A DNA stretch of 64,000 bases. It comes from Marsupella aquatica (lineage: Eukaryota; Marchantiophyta). The stretch lies in assembly GCA_973895155.1 (NCBI GenBank), contig OZ316891.1, positions 12,710,001 to 12,774,000 of the forward strand. The letters are read 5' to 3'. Positions within the stretch are counted from its first letter, which is position 1. The number at the start of each line of letters is the position of its first letter. Under the pieces are notes generated by a model. The model did not search any database. It saw only the letters and a list, made by a program, of their open reading frames with translations, and was not told the DNA's origin. Of this stretch, positions 23,341 to 34,160 are shown in pieces. Position numbers and translations under genes: made by a program.

Positions 23341-24860
23341 GATGTGTGTTTGCCAGTGATGGACCTTGCCACCCAGCGCCCTCACCAATCCCAGCACTTG
23401 CGCCTAAGTGCCCTTGGTGCCCGAACGCCTCCACGGAATACTTCGAGCAAGCACCCACGTGCCTCTAGCACCGCCTGCGGCCACTCCCATACGAAGCCGC
23501 ACTTGCTCACCTACACGACCGCTGCTCAACGGTCCTCACTGTCTGCACAAACAACCAAGCGCCTCGGTAAGTAACCCCTTTGGATCTAGAACTCGCCCAG
23601 TCTAGCATCCTAACTCAAGCTCAACAGACGTTGGTAAATAGGTCAGCGATAGGTCCTCCCGATGCCATAAGCCGGAACCAGAACCCACGCCCACTGTCCG
23701 TCTAGGACAGCTCCTTCCTTGGGCGCGGCCCGGGTTCCCCCTCGTACCTATCCATCACCAACTGACCACCCTGACCTTAGGACATGCTCATGGCCCAAAT
23801 AGCGTAGCTTGTCCTAAAGCTTGTCCTAAAGCTTGTCCCAATCTTGTCCCAACACGTCGGGACCAGAACGGCCCCGACCGTAGCAACCGCTCCCAGTTCG
23901 CCCCAGTGATGGTCTAGGGACCGAGCACCCTTGGGACTCAGCCTGTTTACCTACTTGGCCTTGCCTCCCCAACGCAAGCTCCCTTGGGAGGCTGAACGCG
24001 GCTTGGCTGCTGTTCGACAAGATTTGGCAAGCGGGCGAGCTAACACCCGCAAACCACAAGAACCCACCGCACCCCTGGACCCATCTGAGCTCAGAAGGGC
24101 GTAGCCCTCCTCAAGAGCTTTCCAACGAACCCAAGAAGTCCTCCAACGGACTTCCCGTTGGGAAGATATCGTCATTTCCGTTTGGCGGTTTCCCTTAGTG
24201 TCGCGACCGCCGCGGCTCACGATTTCGGCTCGCCCTTAGCCCCCAGGGAGACACCACTCCCCTCATATATGCTTCTGGAGACCTGTCACCCCCGGACCAG
24301 CTTTGGTCCCTAAACATTTGGCCCCCAACCCAGATCCCATCGCGCATAATGGGCACGTCACCAACTGGCAACGCCCATAACTTTCTTGATAGGCATCCGC
24401 AAGCGGAGTGCCTTAGCCCGCTGTGACCGGGCCGACCCAGTGCTCATGCCTAGGCCCTCAGGTCTGATCGTCGCTCGGGGCCCCCGACCGGCCCAACCCG
24501 GATCGGGCCACAACTTGCGCCCCAAGCGTCCGTTGCCAAGGCGTCAACTCCATTGGCCTTCGGCCCAAGAGGAGCTCACTCCCAAGCCCTCAGAACTCAA
24601 AGTCCATCCGACGGTCCGGACGGCCATCCTTGAGCCCGGCCCATTTCCCCTTGACCCGACCAGCCATAGGCTAGTCCAAGTCCTTAGTTTGTGTCCCCAC
24701 CTTGGCCCCTTGCCTCGCCAGTGCCACGTCTCATTGCCCACAAGTCTCCCCATGCTAAGTCCTCCCCGGATGGCCTATCCGGGCCTGGACCATAAGGGAG
24801 CTCGGCATCGGAGTCAGTGACGCCGGAGCTAAGTGTTAAGGTAGTCGAGTTCCGCGACTT
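23341..24860. other. GC-rich block of unknown origin
   Basis: Base composition switches abruptly from AT-rich to strongly C/G-rich at about 23340 and back at about 24860. The block has CCCTTGG/GCCCAA-rich words, a short tandem repeat of AGCTTGTCCTAA (about 23810-23850) and long open frames on both strands that reflect the lack of AT-rich stops rather than any domain. No retroelement motif, LTR or target duplication was found. It could be a decayed GC-rich transposon (for example a Gypsy LTR or non-autonomous element). Confidence 0.4.
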
Positions 24861-24991
24861 TGCCCCATTGATTGAATTTAGTTTGAATTGTTTTGAAGGG
24901 GCAGACTATCTTTCTTGTTTTAAACAAGGCCGTAGATAAGGTTTTTAAACCAAACACCAATCAGAGCAGGGCGTGAAACCCCCCACGCCAA

Positions 24992-25013
24992 GGGGAAGGG
25001 GGGGTGGGGGGGC
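24992..25013 (+). other. G-run cluster with G-quadruplex potential
   Basis: The plus strand has a run of four, then seven, then seven guanines separated by AA and T. This satisfies a simple four-tract G-quadruplex pattern if the long runs are split. It sits in spacer DNA just right of the GC-rich block. Confidence 0.5.
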
Positions 25014-25414
25014 AGTATGCAGCAGCAACCTGAGCCCTCCAAGAGAGGGAGCCAACGCCTAGCAAGCTTACGTCTTGAATGAGTCTTTTGGAGCCATCTC
25101 ATAGTGCTTGAAGTGTGGATCCAAAATGTGGCCCTTTTATATGAGCAGGTGTGGTTTAAAGTGTGGATCCACCAATATAAAGATGTAATAGTACATCTCA
25201 AAGCTGACAATTTGATGGACCTTAACTCCCTAGTTACAAGGTTATGTACAAACAAAGTTACGGACTACAAAATTCCCAGACCATAACCTTTTGCCATAAG
25301 GATTGGTTGTATGCCATTATCTTCAGTCACTCTAGATGCTAGTGAAAGAAAACAAAAAAAAGTTTTTGAGAACCTTTTCAGTTATGACCATTCCTTTTAG
25401 GTCAATGTGATCAT

Positions 25415-25749
25415 TGTTAGGATTTAGTCTTAGGTCTAGAGTTACAAATGTACCGTAGTTAAGACTAACCTTAGTCGCAGATTTGGTTAGGTTAGTCATG
25501 CTGTGCACACTCTATAACCAAGCGGTGTTTGCTTGGAGAGGTGGAACTCAGGCTCATTGTTACGGAGCTAGTTGAGAGATAGGGAGAGCTTGTGCTGTGG
25601 ATGCTTGGTATGGCTGGCTGGCCTAGAGTGCAGTAAAGCTCTTGTGGATGTAGCCTCATGTGGAGGTGAACCACGTATCTCTCTGTGTCGACTATTGTGC
25701 GTTGGATGGTTCATGGGCTTGCCGTTGCGATCGTCGTCTATGCTCAACA
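25415..25749 (+). repeat. 5' LTR of copia element 2
   Basis: 335 bp from TGTTAGGATTTAGTC to GCTCAACA, followed after two bases by the tRNA-iMet primer site. It contains the words GGTTAGGTTAGTCATGC and ACTCTATAACC, the latter a plausible TATA-like promoter element. Confidence 0.95.
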
Positions 25750-27113
25750 ATTGGTATCAGAGCATGTCTGGGAGGTGATGTGTCTTCGTGATAGGATTTC
25801 GTGACAGTTTTTTCCAGTGTTGAATGTCGGTGAATTTCCCGGAGTTCCGTCGCATGGAACTTGGAGTTTATGGGCTCAACGGATAGATCGGGGCAAGAGC
25901 TTTCTAACGGTGTGAAGAAATCACTGAACGGAGCTCGTGGTGCAGAGAGATCTAAGTTTTTGTCGTTCTGGATTTTGTGAAGAAAGTTGGCAACATTCAT
26001 GTTCGATGGTTTTTCGGAGGAGGGACCAGAGTTTGTTTTCTCGACGGTTTGAGCTCTACGACGAAGGAGGCATCGCATGCTATAGCTCTGCTTGTAGATC
26101 GGGATGAGGTGTTTGTTTTGGTAGTTGATTTGTTACCAAGTGTGTACCGTGTGCAACGGGACGAGCAAAAGAAGCATTCTGATTTTCTGACCGGCTATGG
26201 AGTCCTCTTTTGCCTGATCGGCGTTTCTTGTCATGGCAATCGACTCGGAGGGAGAAGCGTCAAGTGTTTTGACTCAACGGAGAGATGGAGGCAAGACGAT
26301 TGTTTTGAGTCCGGGATTGACTCTTTGATGCGAAGAGGAAGGCTAAGCAAAATCAACTACCAAGTGCAATTCATCAACATTCGTTGTTGACAAGGTACCA
26401 TTTTTTCTCTTTGAGAAACTAATTCGAAATTGGCTATGGCAATTGAGAGAAATCTGTCATCTTTACCAATTTTTTTCTCCCTCGTTCTTTCCTCGTTTTG
26501 GGTGCTTCTTATATCTATCTTCACCGCCTCGGAGTCTAGTTTCCAAATCTGAAATCAGATCTTGATTTCGTCAAAACCCGAGTGAGATATCTTGCGTTTG
26601 GTGTCGAGGGGTACATTCTGCCGTGTGTATTTTCTGCGCGCGCGACCAGATTTCGACGACGAAGGGTGGTAGGGGGTTTTGGGGGTTCGAGGACACATGT
26701 CAGCCCCTTGATTGTTCTTCCAAAATTCACACAGGGCCTATACAAGGGTCATAGAATATTCCAAAAAACCAAAGAGCTATTTTTTGACCGTCCGACAAAG
26801 ATTTCGTAACTTTTTTGGTTCTTTTTCGGTGAGGTCGTAGCCATTGAAGTTGGCAACGCGGCGCACCGATCACATCGCAATTCCGACGACGGGTTGTACT
26901 TGGTATTTCGGTTATTCCCTGAGGTGGTCAAAACGAGAGAGTTTCCCAAGGTTTTATCCACCTCGACCAAAATTTGAATAACTTTTCCGTCAAATTTTGA
27001 TTTTGATTTCGGTTTTCAGTATTGGACTGCTAGCTTCGTGGGCTATGCGGCGGTGTTGAGTTTTGAGCTTGTTGAGAAGTTGTGAAAAACGACATTTTTT
27101 GTGATTTTCTCAT
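25750..27113 (+). other. Untranslated leader of copia element 2
   Basis: Begins with the primer binding site TGGTATCAGAGC and continues about 1.36 kb to the gag ATG. Open frames here are short and unlike any retroelement domain, so it is treated as leader. Confidence 0.7.
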
Positions 27114-28150
27114 ATGAGTGATTCAGAAGAGTTTTTTGAAGACGTGGAACTTAAAGCACGAGGATCACCGCGGCGGTTTGAGGGGCAGAGAGAGGAGCAA
27201 GAGGAAGAGCACGTGACACCGATACCATCACCGCTGCGGCGTGTGGTGGAGGAAGCAGTACTACTACCGGAGCTCACGGTAGTGCCAAAGAAGAAGATGA
27301 GGACTTTCAAGCTTGGGGGACCCAAGTATGAAGTGACAAAGTATGATGGGCGCTCTAACTACTTGCTATGGGAGAAGCAGATGAAGGGAGTGCTCTATGC
27401 GTCAGGGATGGGCTAACTACTGAGCCCTCGTGAAAACGATGTTGATGAGAAACAATGGGACCGCATGCAGGAGCAGGGAGTGTGGTGTGTTACACTCTAT
27501 CTCATGCCTCCCATCATCAAGCAGTTGGGTGCACATAAGGATTGCATGTCCTTGTTTGCGGAATTGCAGAGTAAGTATCACCGCAAGGAGTTGTCGAACC
27601 GGCTCTACACTTCCTACAAACTGATGAGTTTCAGGATGAAGGAATCCGATACGAAGTTGCAAGACCATGTGGATGCTTGTCGTTGACTTGGAAAACCTTG
27701 GGGAGACTTTGAATGATGAGACGAAGACTGTGCAGCTTCTTAGTTCATTGCCTCCATCTTACCAGTCCCTATCATGAGTGTTGTTGTATCGTGATAGGGA
27801 TACAATTTCATACAATGACGTGGTAAGTTCTCTGCTTGGTGATGATCTTCAGCAGAAGATGCACATCGCGTCACAGCCTTCATCATCTGGTGCTGCCCTC
27901 AATGTTAACCGTGGGAGGAGTATGCAACGACCAATTGAGGACCGTAGAACCCAGTTTAGATCTAAATCCAGATCTAAGTCCAGGGGTAAATCCCCTTAGA
28001 GGAGGCAAGTGACATGTTGGAAGTGCAACCAAGTTGGACACTTCAAGTGAGACTGTAAGGGAAAGGCAGCGGAAACTTCATCGACAAATGTGGCTAGGGC
28101 TGATGGAGAAGCTGATTTACTCAATGATGAGTATGTTTTATGAAGCCGGG
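27114..28150 (+). pseudogene. copia element 2 gag
   Basis: ATG 27114 opens an acidic N terminus followed by the gag domain (YEVTKYDGRSNYLLWEKQMK). A TAA near 27414 interrupts it; the next segment (WCVTLYLMPPIIKQLGAHKD, LSNRLYTSYKLMSFRMKE) ends at a frameshift near 27680. LLSSLPPSYQSL then meets a TGA, VLLYRDRDTISYNDVVSSLL continues, and an Arg/Ser-rich tail is cut by a TAG before the zinc knuckle CWKCNQVGHFK, where a TGA replaces a codon inside the knuckle. Most of these stops are one C-to-T change from Gln or Arg codons. Confidence 0.85.
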
Positions 28151-31100
28151 GGGATGCCCTGTGCACGTCATCTAGGAGAGCAGATGATGTGTGGATTCTT
28201 GATTGTGCTTGCTCTTTTCATATTTGTTACATTCATGAGTTTTTCAGTTCTTACTCTGTTTCAAACGGTTCAGTTCTGATGGGAAATGATCACTCCTGTC
28301 AAATTGAGGGAATTGGGTCTGTGAAGATTCAAATGTTTGATGGCGCTGTGCGCACGTTGTCCGGAGTCAGGTATGTACCTGGCATGCGTAAGAATCTGAT
28401 TTCACTCGGTGTGTTAGATTCAAATGGTCATCAATGGAGCGTTATTGATGGTGAACTTCAAGTCAGGTCGGGAGAGACAGTGATTTTGAAGGGGAGCAGA
28501 TAAAAGAATTTGTATGTGTTACAGGGCAATAGTGTATGTGGAGAGGCCAATGTAACCAAGTCTCACGAGGAGATGACTCAACTGTGGCATTCACGGCTAG
28601 GCCACATGAGTGAGAAGCGTTTGGCTATCTTACGGAAGAATGGACTCATTTATGATTTGCAATCTTGTAAATTAGAGTTATGTGAGCATTGCATTCTTCG
28701 AAAGCAGCATCGTCGTGCTTTTGATGTTGGAACTCATTATTCCAAAGCGGTTCTTGAGTACATATATAGTGACGTGTGGGGTCCATCCCCGACTCCCTCA
28801 CACTCTGGAAAGTTGTACTATGTATCATTTATTGACGATTACTCAAGATTTGTGTGGATTTATTTCATGACGCATAAGTCTGATGTCTTGTCCATTTTTA
28901 AGAAGTGGAAGGCCCAGATGGAGAATCAGACTGGAAACACGGTCAAATATTTGGATACAAGGGTGAAGAGTCTAAGGTCAGACAATGGCGGGGAGTACAC
29001 TTCAATGGAATTTGAAGAGTACTGTTCAAAATAGGGGATAACTTGCCATCTCACCACAGTTTATACTCCGTAGCAGAATGGTGTCGCTGAGAGGCTCAAT
29101 CAGACACTGTTGGAGCGGTCTCAGAGTATGTTGAGCCAATCAGGTTTACCACAAGAATTTTGGGCAAAAGCTGTCAATATCGTAGCTTATTTGGTAAATC
29201 TTTCTCCTTCTAGTGCTATCAATTTTAAAACGCCGTTTGAGATGTACTATAAGTGACAAGCAGAGTATCATGGCTTGGTAGTTTTTGGAAGTGATGCATA
29301 TGCTCTCACACCGAAGCAGAATAGGACCAAGTTGGATCCTACCTCCAAGAAATATGTTTTTCTTGGGTATCAGAGTGGTGTGAAAGCCTATAGGCTATGG
29401 GATCCTATTGTCTATAAGCTTGTTGTCAGTAGGGATGTTTCCTTTAATGATCGAATCCAGATTATTGAAGGAGAGGGAGAATACTCAGGTCTCCCGTACT
29501 GACAAAGGAAAATCTCCTATCCCGGATCTCGTTGAGGGGGAGATTGGTTATGAGGTGCATGACCGGAGAGAAAAAGTTGCTCCAATTATGGAGCTGGTTC
29601 CTGTGCCAGAGGAACCAGAGGAGTTTGTTGATGCTGGTGAGCAGCAAGTGGATGCTGCTGAGCTTCAAATTATACCAGCACACGCAGATCAACCGGAGTC
29701 ATCGGCTAGAAGAGCATCTGGTCGCACTGTACGCGCTCCACCAAGGTATGGACAGTGGGTTGATTCATCTCAGTTGCAAGAGGAGGATTTTGTTACTGAC
29801 GATGAGGGTGATGCGTTGATTTTGGAAGAAGGTGAACCTTCTTCATTTCATGAAGCAAGTGCTTCAAAGGAGAAGCAGGAGTGGACTGCAGCAATGCAAA
29901 CGGAGATGCAATCACTGAAGGACAACAAAACTTGGGAGCTTGTCAAGCTGTCTAAGGGACAGCAAGTGGATATACAAGCTGAAGGATCAGTCCACAGGAG
30001 GTGGATCAAAGGTCTACAAGGCTAGGTTGGTAGCCAAGGGATTCACATAGGAAAAAGGTGTGGATTACAATGAGGTCTTCTCACCAGTTGCTAAGTACTC
30101 AATAATACGGCTATTGTGTGTGCTTGTTGTTATGTTTGGTCTGCTGCTAGATCAGACGGATGTTGTCACAGCTTTCCTCTATGGCACCTTGGAAGAGGTG
30201 ATCTTCATGAGACAGCCGCTAGGTTTTGTGAAGAAAGGGCAAGAGGATTTGGTTTGCAGATTGCTGAGATCCTTGTACGGGTTGAAGCAGTCACCAAGAT
30301 AGTGGAATAAGCGGTTTGATGATTGGATTCGTGCACAAGGCTTTCACAGGAGTGTGTTTGACCCATGTGTGTATCTTAAACCGGTGAAGAATGCTGTCTT
30401 TGGGTTCATTGTTTTAGTACTTTATGTGGATGACATGATAATTGCAGCCAAGGATAGGTCTGAGATTGTTAAGCTCAAGGCACTGCTTAGTGCAGAGTTT
30501 AAGATGAAGGACTTAGGGCCAGCTAAGAGGATTTTGGGTATGGAGATCACTAGGGACTTGGAGGCTGGCAAGCTATGGTTGACACATAGCAGTTATGCCA
30601 GGAAGGTAATTGCAAGGTTCAACATGGGGAATAGCAAGCCAGTAAGTACCCCGTTGGCTCCATACTTCAAGTTATCATCAGCGTTCTGTCCTACGGATGA
30701 CATAGAAAAGGGGTTGATGTCAAAGGTTCCGTATGACAAGGCAGTGGGGAGTCTCATGTATTTGATGACTTGCACTAGACCTGATCTTGCCATGGCTATG
30801 GACAAGGTGAGCAGGTACATGTCGAATCCAGGGAAGGTACACTGGGAAGCAGTGAAGTGGATTATTCGGTATTTGAAGGGTACCGTGGATCATGGTCTAT
30901 TGTTTGATGCACATGCTGATAATGCTAGATCATTGATGGGCTATGTAGATGCTGACTATGCACAAGATCTGGATCGGAGGAGGTCAACAACAGGTTATGT
31001 GTTCACACTTGGAGGTGGATGCATAAGTTGGAGGTCTACTTTGCAGAAGTGTATTGCTTAGTCTACTACAGAAGTGGAGTATGTTGCAACAGCGAAAGCA

Positions 31101-31406
31101 GCAAAGGAAGCGATTTGGTTGGATAGACTTATCACTGAGATGGGATTGCCACAGGGGAATGTGAAGCTCCATTGTGATAGTCAGAGTGCACTTCACCTTG
31201 CTGTGAACCAGGTGATGGACAGCAGAGTGAAGCACATCGACGTTAGGTACCATTTTATCAGGCAGGCTGTGTCTGATAATATGTTTGAGCTAGTCAAGAT
31301 TGACGGTAAACTCAACCCGACTGACGCTTTTACCAAAGTGATTCCTTTGGAGAGTTTTTCTAGACACCGTGATGCGTTGCAGGTTTTGCAATTGCCTCAC
31401 AAGTAG
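28151..31406 (+). pseudogene. copia element 2 pol: protease, integrase, RT, RNase H
   Basis: Protease: WILDCACSFHIC stands where DSG is normal, so the catalytic triad is altered. Integrase zinc finger HSRLGHMSEKRL...CEHC (28590-28700) and catalytic region with SDVWGPSP, SDNGGEY and NGVAERLNQTLLERS, interrupted by TAG at about 29032 and 29072 and by a TGA near 29255. A frameshift near 29500 precedes the acidic linker. Reverse transcriptase: EWTAAMQTEMQSLKDNKTWE, DQTDVVTAFLYGTLEE, RSLYGLKQSPR then TAG, and the active site VLYVDDMIIAAKD (about 30418-30455). RNase H: STTGYVFTLGGGCISWRS, TAG at 31059-31061, then STTEVEYVATAKAAKEAIW and KHIDVRYHFIRQ to the stop at 31406. Active-site residues of integrase and reverse transcriptase survive, but the frame does not. 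Confidence 0.9.
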
Positions 31407-31595
31407 GTTACTTAACATTTGTGTAGATACTGAGATATGCTCTTGCTCATTCCTTGTATAGGCTACGACTTAGTTTTGGTCTACTCTCGTATAAAGAGGG
31501 AAAACCGGTTTGGTTTTTCTTTCCAGAACTTCCCGCTGAGCAGTCATATTGGTAGCAGTCTTTACCCTCCCCTAGACCAGAGTCAAGGGGGAGAT

Positions 31596-31940
31596 TGTTA
31601 GGATTTACTCTTAGGTCTAGAGTTACGAATGTACCGTAGTTAAGACTAACTTTAGTCGCAGACTTGGTTAGGTTAGTCATGCTGTGCACACTCTATAACC
31701 AAGTGGTGTTTGCTTGGAGAGGTGGAACTCAGGCTCATTGTTACGGAGCCAGTTAAGAGATAGGGAGAGCTTGTGCTGTGGATGCTTGGTATGGCCGGTC
31801 GGCCTAGAGTGCAGTAAAGCTCTTGTGTATTCTTGTGGACGTAGCCTCATGTGGAGGTGAACCACGTATCTCTCTGTGTCAACTATTGTGCGTTGGGTGG
31901 TTCATGGGCTTGCCATTGCGATCGTCGTCTATGCTCAACA
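31596..31940 (+). repeat. 3' LTR of copia element 2
   Basis: 345 bp, directly after the purine tract, ending GCTCAACA before the target duplication ATCAT. It differs from the 5' LTR mainly by transitions and by a local duplication of the word TTCTTGTG near 31828. Confidence 0.95.
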
Positions 31941-31968
31941 ATCATCCCTATGGAAACTTTGAGACACC

Positions 31969-32365
31969 CTAATGTTACTACACCGTTCACCATAATTAAT
32001 GTGACTAACACTAATTTGAGAGCACCCATTTTCAAGGTCTACTCGCGAATTAGTGTTAGTCACACTAATTTTGAGCCAACACTAATTTTGTGCACATGAA
32101 TTAGTGTTACTGTGGTTTTAAGAGTGGCAAAATAGAGAGAAAAAACTATTTTGAAAAATCCACAACAATTAATGTTACTTTGGACTAACGATCATCCATT
32201 TTGTACAAGCAATGTAAACTAAAGTGAAAAAAAATTGTTTTGAAAAATGACAAAAACTAGTGTTACTTGGACTCAAAATCATTTTAGTACAAAATTAGTG
32301 TTAGTATTGTACTACCACTAATTCTTGGATAACACTAATTAGGCTGAGCAGTGTACTACTCTTAG
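31969..32365. mobile_element. MITE-like element with 21-bp inverted ends
   Basis: Left end CTAATGTTACTACACCGTTCA (31969-31989) matches the inverse of the right end (32345-32365) at about 15-16 of 21 positions. The interior is AT-rich and filled with TTAGTGTTA and its complement TAACACTAA in both orientations, so the element can fold into long hairpins. No open frame is present. No clear target duplication was found. A related left end occurs at about 57429. Confidence 0.55.
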
Positions 32366-32400
32366 ACAGGAGGTGCATATCTCCCTATGCAGAGATATTA

Positions 32401-32706
32401 AGCACGAGACTCAATCTCGATGCACATTGATGTCCCCTAATCGTACACTCATGGCATTAGGAGGTTTCGGGTAGTTTAGGCTGCCACGTCGCCTGCTCCA
32501 ACAGGGACACCCTTCAAGGCGCCCCTCCACCGCCCCTGCACCTCCGCTCACGCCAGGCCCTAAAGCCCATGCCTCATGGGGTAGCGATGGGGTGGAAGTG
32601 GCGACAGGAGGGAGACGACGTAGCAGCCTAAACTGCCCGAAACCTCCTAATGCCATTAGCTTACGATTAGGGGACAGCAATGTGCATGGAGATTGAGTCT
32701 CATGCT
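32401..32706. mobile_element. Foldback element with arms of about 95 bp
   Basis: Arm 32401-32495 is a near-perfect inverse of arm 32611-32706: shared words include GAGACTCAATCTC, GTCCCCTAATCGTA, GGCATTAGGAGGTTTCGGG and AGTTTAGGCTGC. The 115-base loop is GC-rich. Such long terminal inverted repeats around a short non-coding core are typical of foldback MITEs. Only a few mismatches separate the arms, so it is relatively young. Confidence 0.8.
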
Positions 32707-32739
32707 AAATTGCAGAGATAGTGTGTGCTTAATTGGAGA

Positions 32740-32840
32740 GATAGTGTGACGCTCATTACTTCCGCCAGCCCAAGTAGAGGGCTATGGTAGCGATAGTGTG
32801 ACGCTCATTACTTCCGCCAGCCCAAGTAGAGGGCTATGGT
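32740..32840. repeat. Perfect 49-bp tandem direct duplication
   Basis: The sequence starting GATAGTGTGACGCTCATTAC occurs at 32740-32788 and again, identical, at 32792-32840, giving a period of 52 bases. Perfect identity implies a recent duplication. No coding content. Confidence 0.9.
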
Positions 32841-32850
32841 GATGTATAGG

Positions 32851-33102
32851 GTAATGCAGGTCTGGGTGCAGGGTTACTAGGCTATAACCCTGCGTCCGGA
32901 ATATGAAAAGAAACTGACTGGCGGCAGTTGGAAAGCGTCTTTGAATATTCCGGGAGCAGGTTATAGCCTATAACCCCAGCCCTGCCCTGCATTAGTGTAC
33001 GTAACTCCTGCCCGGAAAGAGGTTACCGGCTCAACTTTTCAGGACACCAGATTATGACTATAGCAGGCCCCTGTAGAAATGGTTACACACCGGTAACCTC
33101 TT
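32851..33102. repeat. Nested inverted repeats (second foldback)
   Basis: Arms 32851-32904 and 32945-32994 are imperfect inverses (TAATGCAGG, GGCTATAACC and CCGGAATAT shared). To the right, AAGAGGTTACCGG (33017-33029) is a perfect inverse of 33090-33102. Together they resemble a decayed foldback element. Confidence 0.6.
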
Positions 33103-33647
33103 CTCCTGAGAGGATTTACGATTACAGATCCTGTGACAACAGTCGATATAGCATGTTCATCCTACTACGTGCCTATTTTGACTTATCTTAAAGAATTGAA
33201 ATGAGGAGACATTTTACTTTTAACCTAAGTTTATGAAAAATAAGTATTGAAAGAATGATTATACAAAAGTTAATGAAAAAATTGCACACCTTTTTAAAAG
33301 TGATAAAAGTACAATACTACATGTGCATTAATTGAAAGATATTAGAGTAGTTAATGTACCTGTATAAGTACAGCACTTTATGATTCAAAGAGAAGAGCAT
33401 GAACTACTTAACTTTTTTTTAAAATTTTGTTTGCTCTATGTGGGGCTCTTGATTTAGGTGACACCTGTTCATCAATAAATCATGAACAATGTAAATTCTA
33501 TGACCAATGATATATAAAGTGCACTCATCAGTGAATAGTGTATTACTTGTTTGGTTGAAGGGTCAAACTTCTCATGCAGGTAAAGAAATATGCCCCTCAA
33601 AATGTGAGAAAAATAGGGAACCTAATAAAAACTATGCCCATCAAAAG

Positions 33648-33833
33648 TTAAAAAAATGTAGGGGACCTAATAAAAACAAATGAAATTGAAAAAGTTAAGA
33701 GGGCTGTCAAAAATAACTAAATTCTACATAATACATGACTTTAAAAAAATGTAGGGGACCTAATAAAAACAAATGAAATTGAAAAAGTTAAAAGGGCTAT
33801 CAAAAACAACTAAATTCTAAATAATACATGAGT
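33648..33833. repeat. Tandem duplication, unit 93 bp
   Basis: Two copies (33648-33740 and 33741-33833), each starting TTAAAAAAATGTAGGGGACC and ending near ATAATACATGA, with only a few differences. A partial third copy lies upstream near 33610 (GGGAACCTAATAAAAACTAT). Confidence 0.85.
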
Positions 33834-34036
33834 AAAACATGAATTAATCCAAATTAACATAAAAATATATTTCAATCAAAGTGAATGAGACAAGATAACC
33901 AAACCAAAGAATGTTACACCAATATAGTAGCTCGAAAAAAATTTACTCTAAATAGACGATCGATTCCTATTTCTATTGGTACTCAGGTGTTTACGCTCGA
34001 GGTAAAACGACTCCTAGGGTCTCTTGTCTTCCTAGG

Positions 34037-34040
34037 AAAA
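34037..34040 (-). terminator. Likely Pol III terminator of tRNA-Asn
   Basis: On the minus strand the first run of four T residues after the tRNA 3' end is at 34037-34040 (CTTTTCC), about 46 bases downstream. It is the nearest candidate Pol III stop signal. Confidence 0.4.
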
Positions 34041-34086
34041 GAAGGACACACGATATCCTGTACAGGAGAAGGCGACGCTGAGTCGA

Positions 34087-34160
34087 CGCTAGATGGAGGG
34101 GTCGAACCTCCGACCTTGCGGTTAACAGCCGCACGCTCTAACCAACTGAGCTAATCCAGC
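34087..34160 (-). tRNA. tRNA-Asn (anticodon GTT)
   Basis: The minus strand folds into a full cloverleaf of 74 bases: acceptor stem GCTGGAT/ATCTAGC with one G-U pair, discriminator G, D arm TAGCTCAGTTGGTTAGAGC (box A TAGCTCAGTTGG), anticodon loop CTGTTAA with anticodon GTT, and T arm GGAGGTTCGACCCCTCC (box B GGTTCGACC). There is no intron and no encoded CCA, as expected for a nuclear plant gene. It reads elongator Asn codons AAC/AAT. Confidence 0.96.

Larger units (their letters stand above)
25415..31940 (+). mobile_element. Ty1/copia LTR retrotransposon 2 (complete, inactive)
   Basis: LTRs of 335 bp (25415-25749) and 345 bp (31596-31940), each beginning TGTTAGGATTTA and ending CTCAACA, are flanked by the 5-bp target duplication ATCAT (25410-25414 and 31941-31945). 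The primer binding site TGGTATCAGAGC (25752-25763) complements tRNA-iMet, and the purine tract AAGGGGGAGA (31585-31594) precedes the 3' LTR. Domains run gag, protease, integrase, reverse transcriptase, RNase H. By hand alignment the LTRs differ at roughly 15 sites, nearly all transitions, plus a short duplication, so this insertion is older than copia element 1. The coding region is closed by many stops, mostly explainable as C-to-T changes. Confidence 0.97.

Noticed and set aside
24386-24820. 144-codon open frame in the GC-rich block
   Set aside because: Explained by scarcity of AT-rich stop codons; opposite-strand frames are equally long and no domain is visible.
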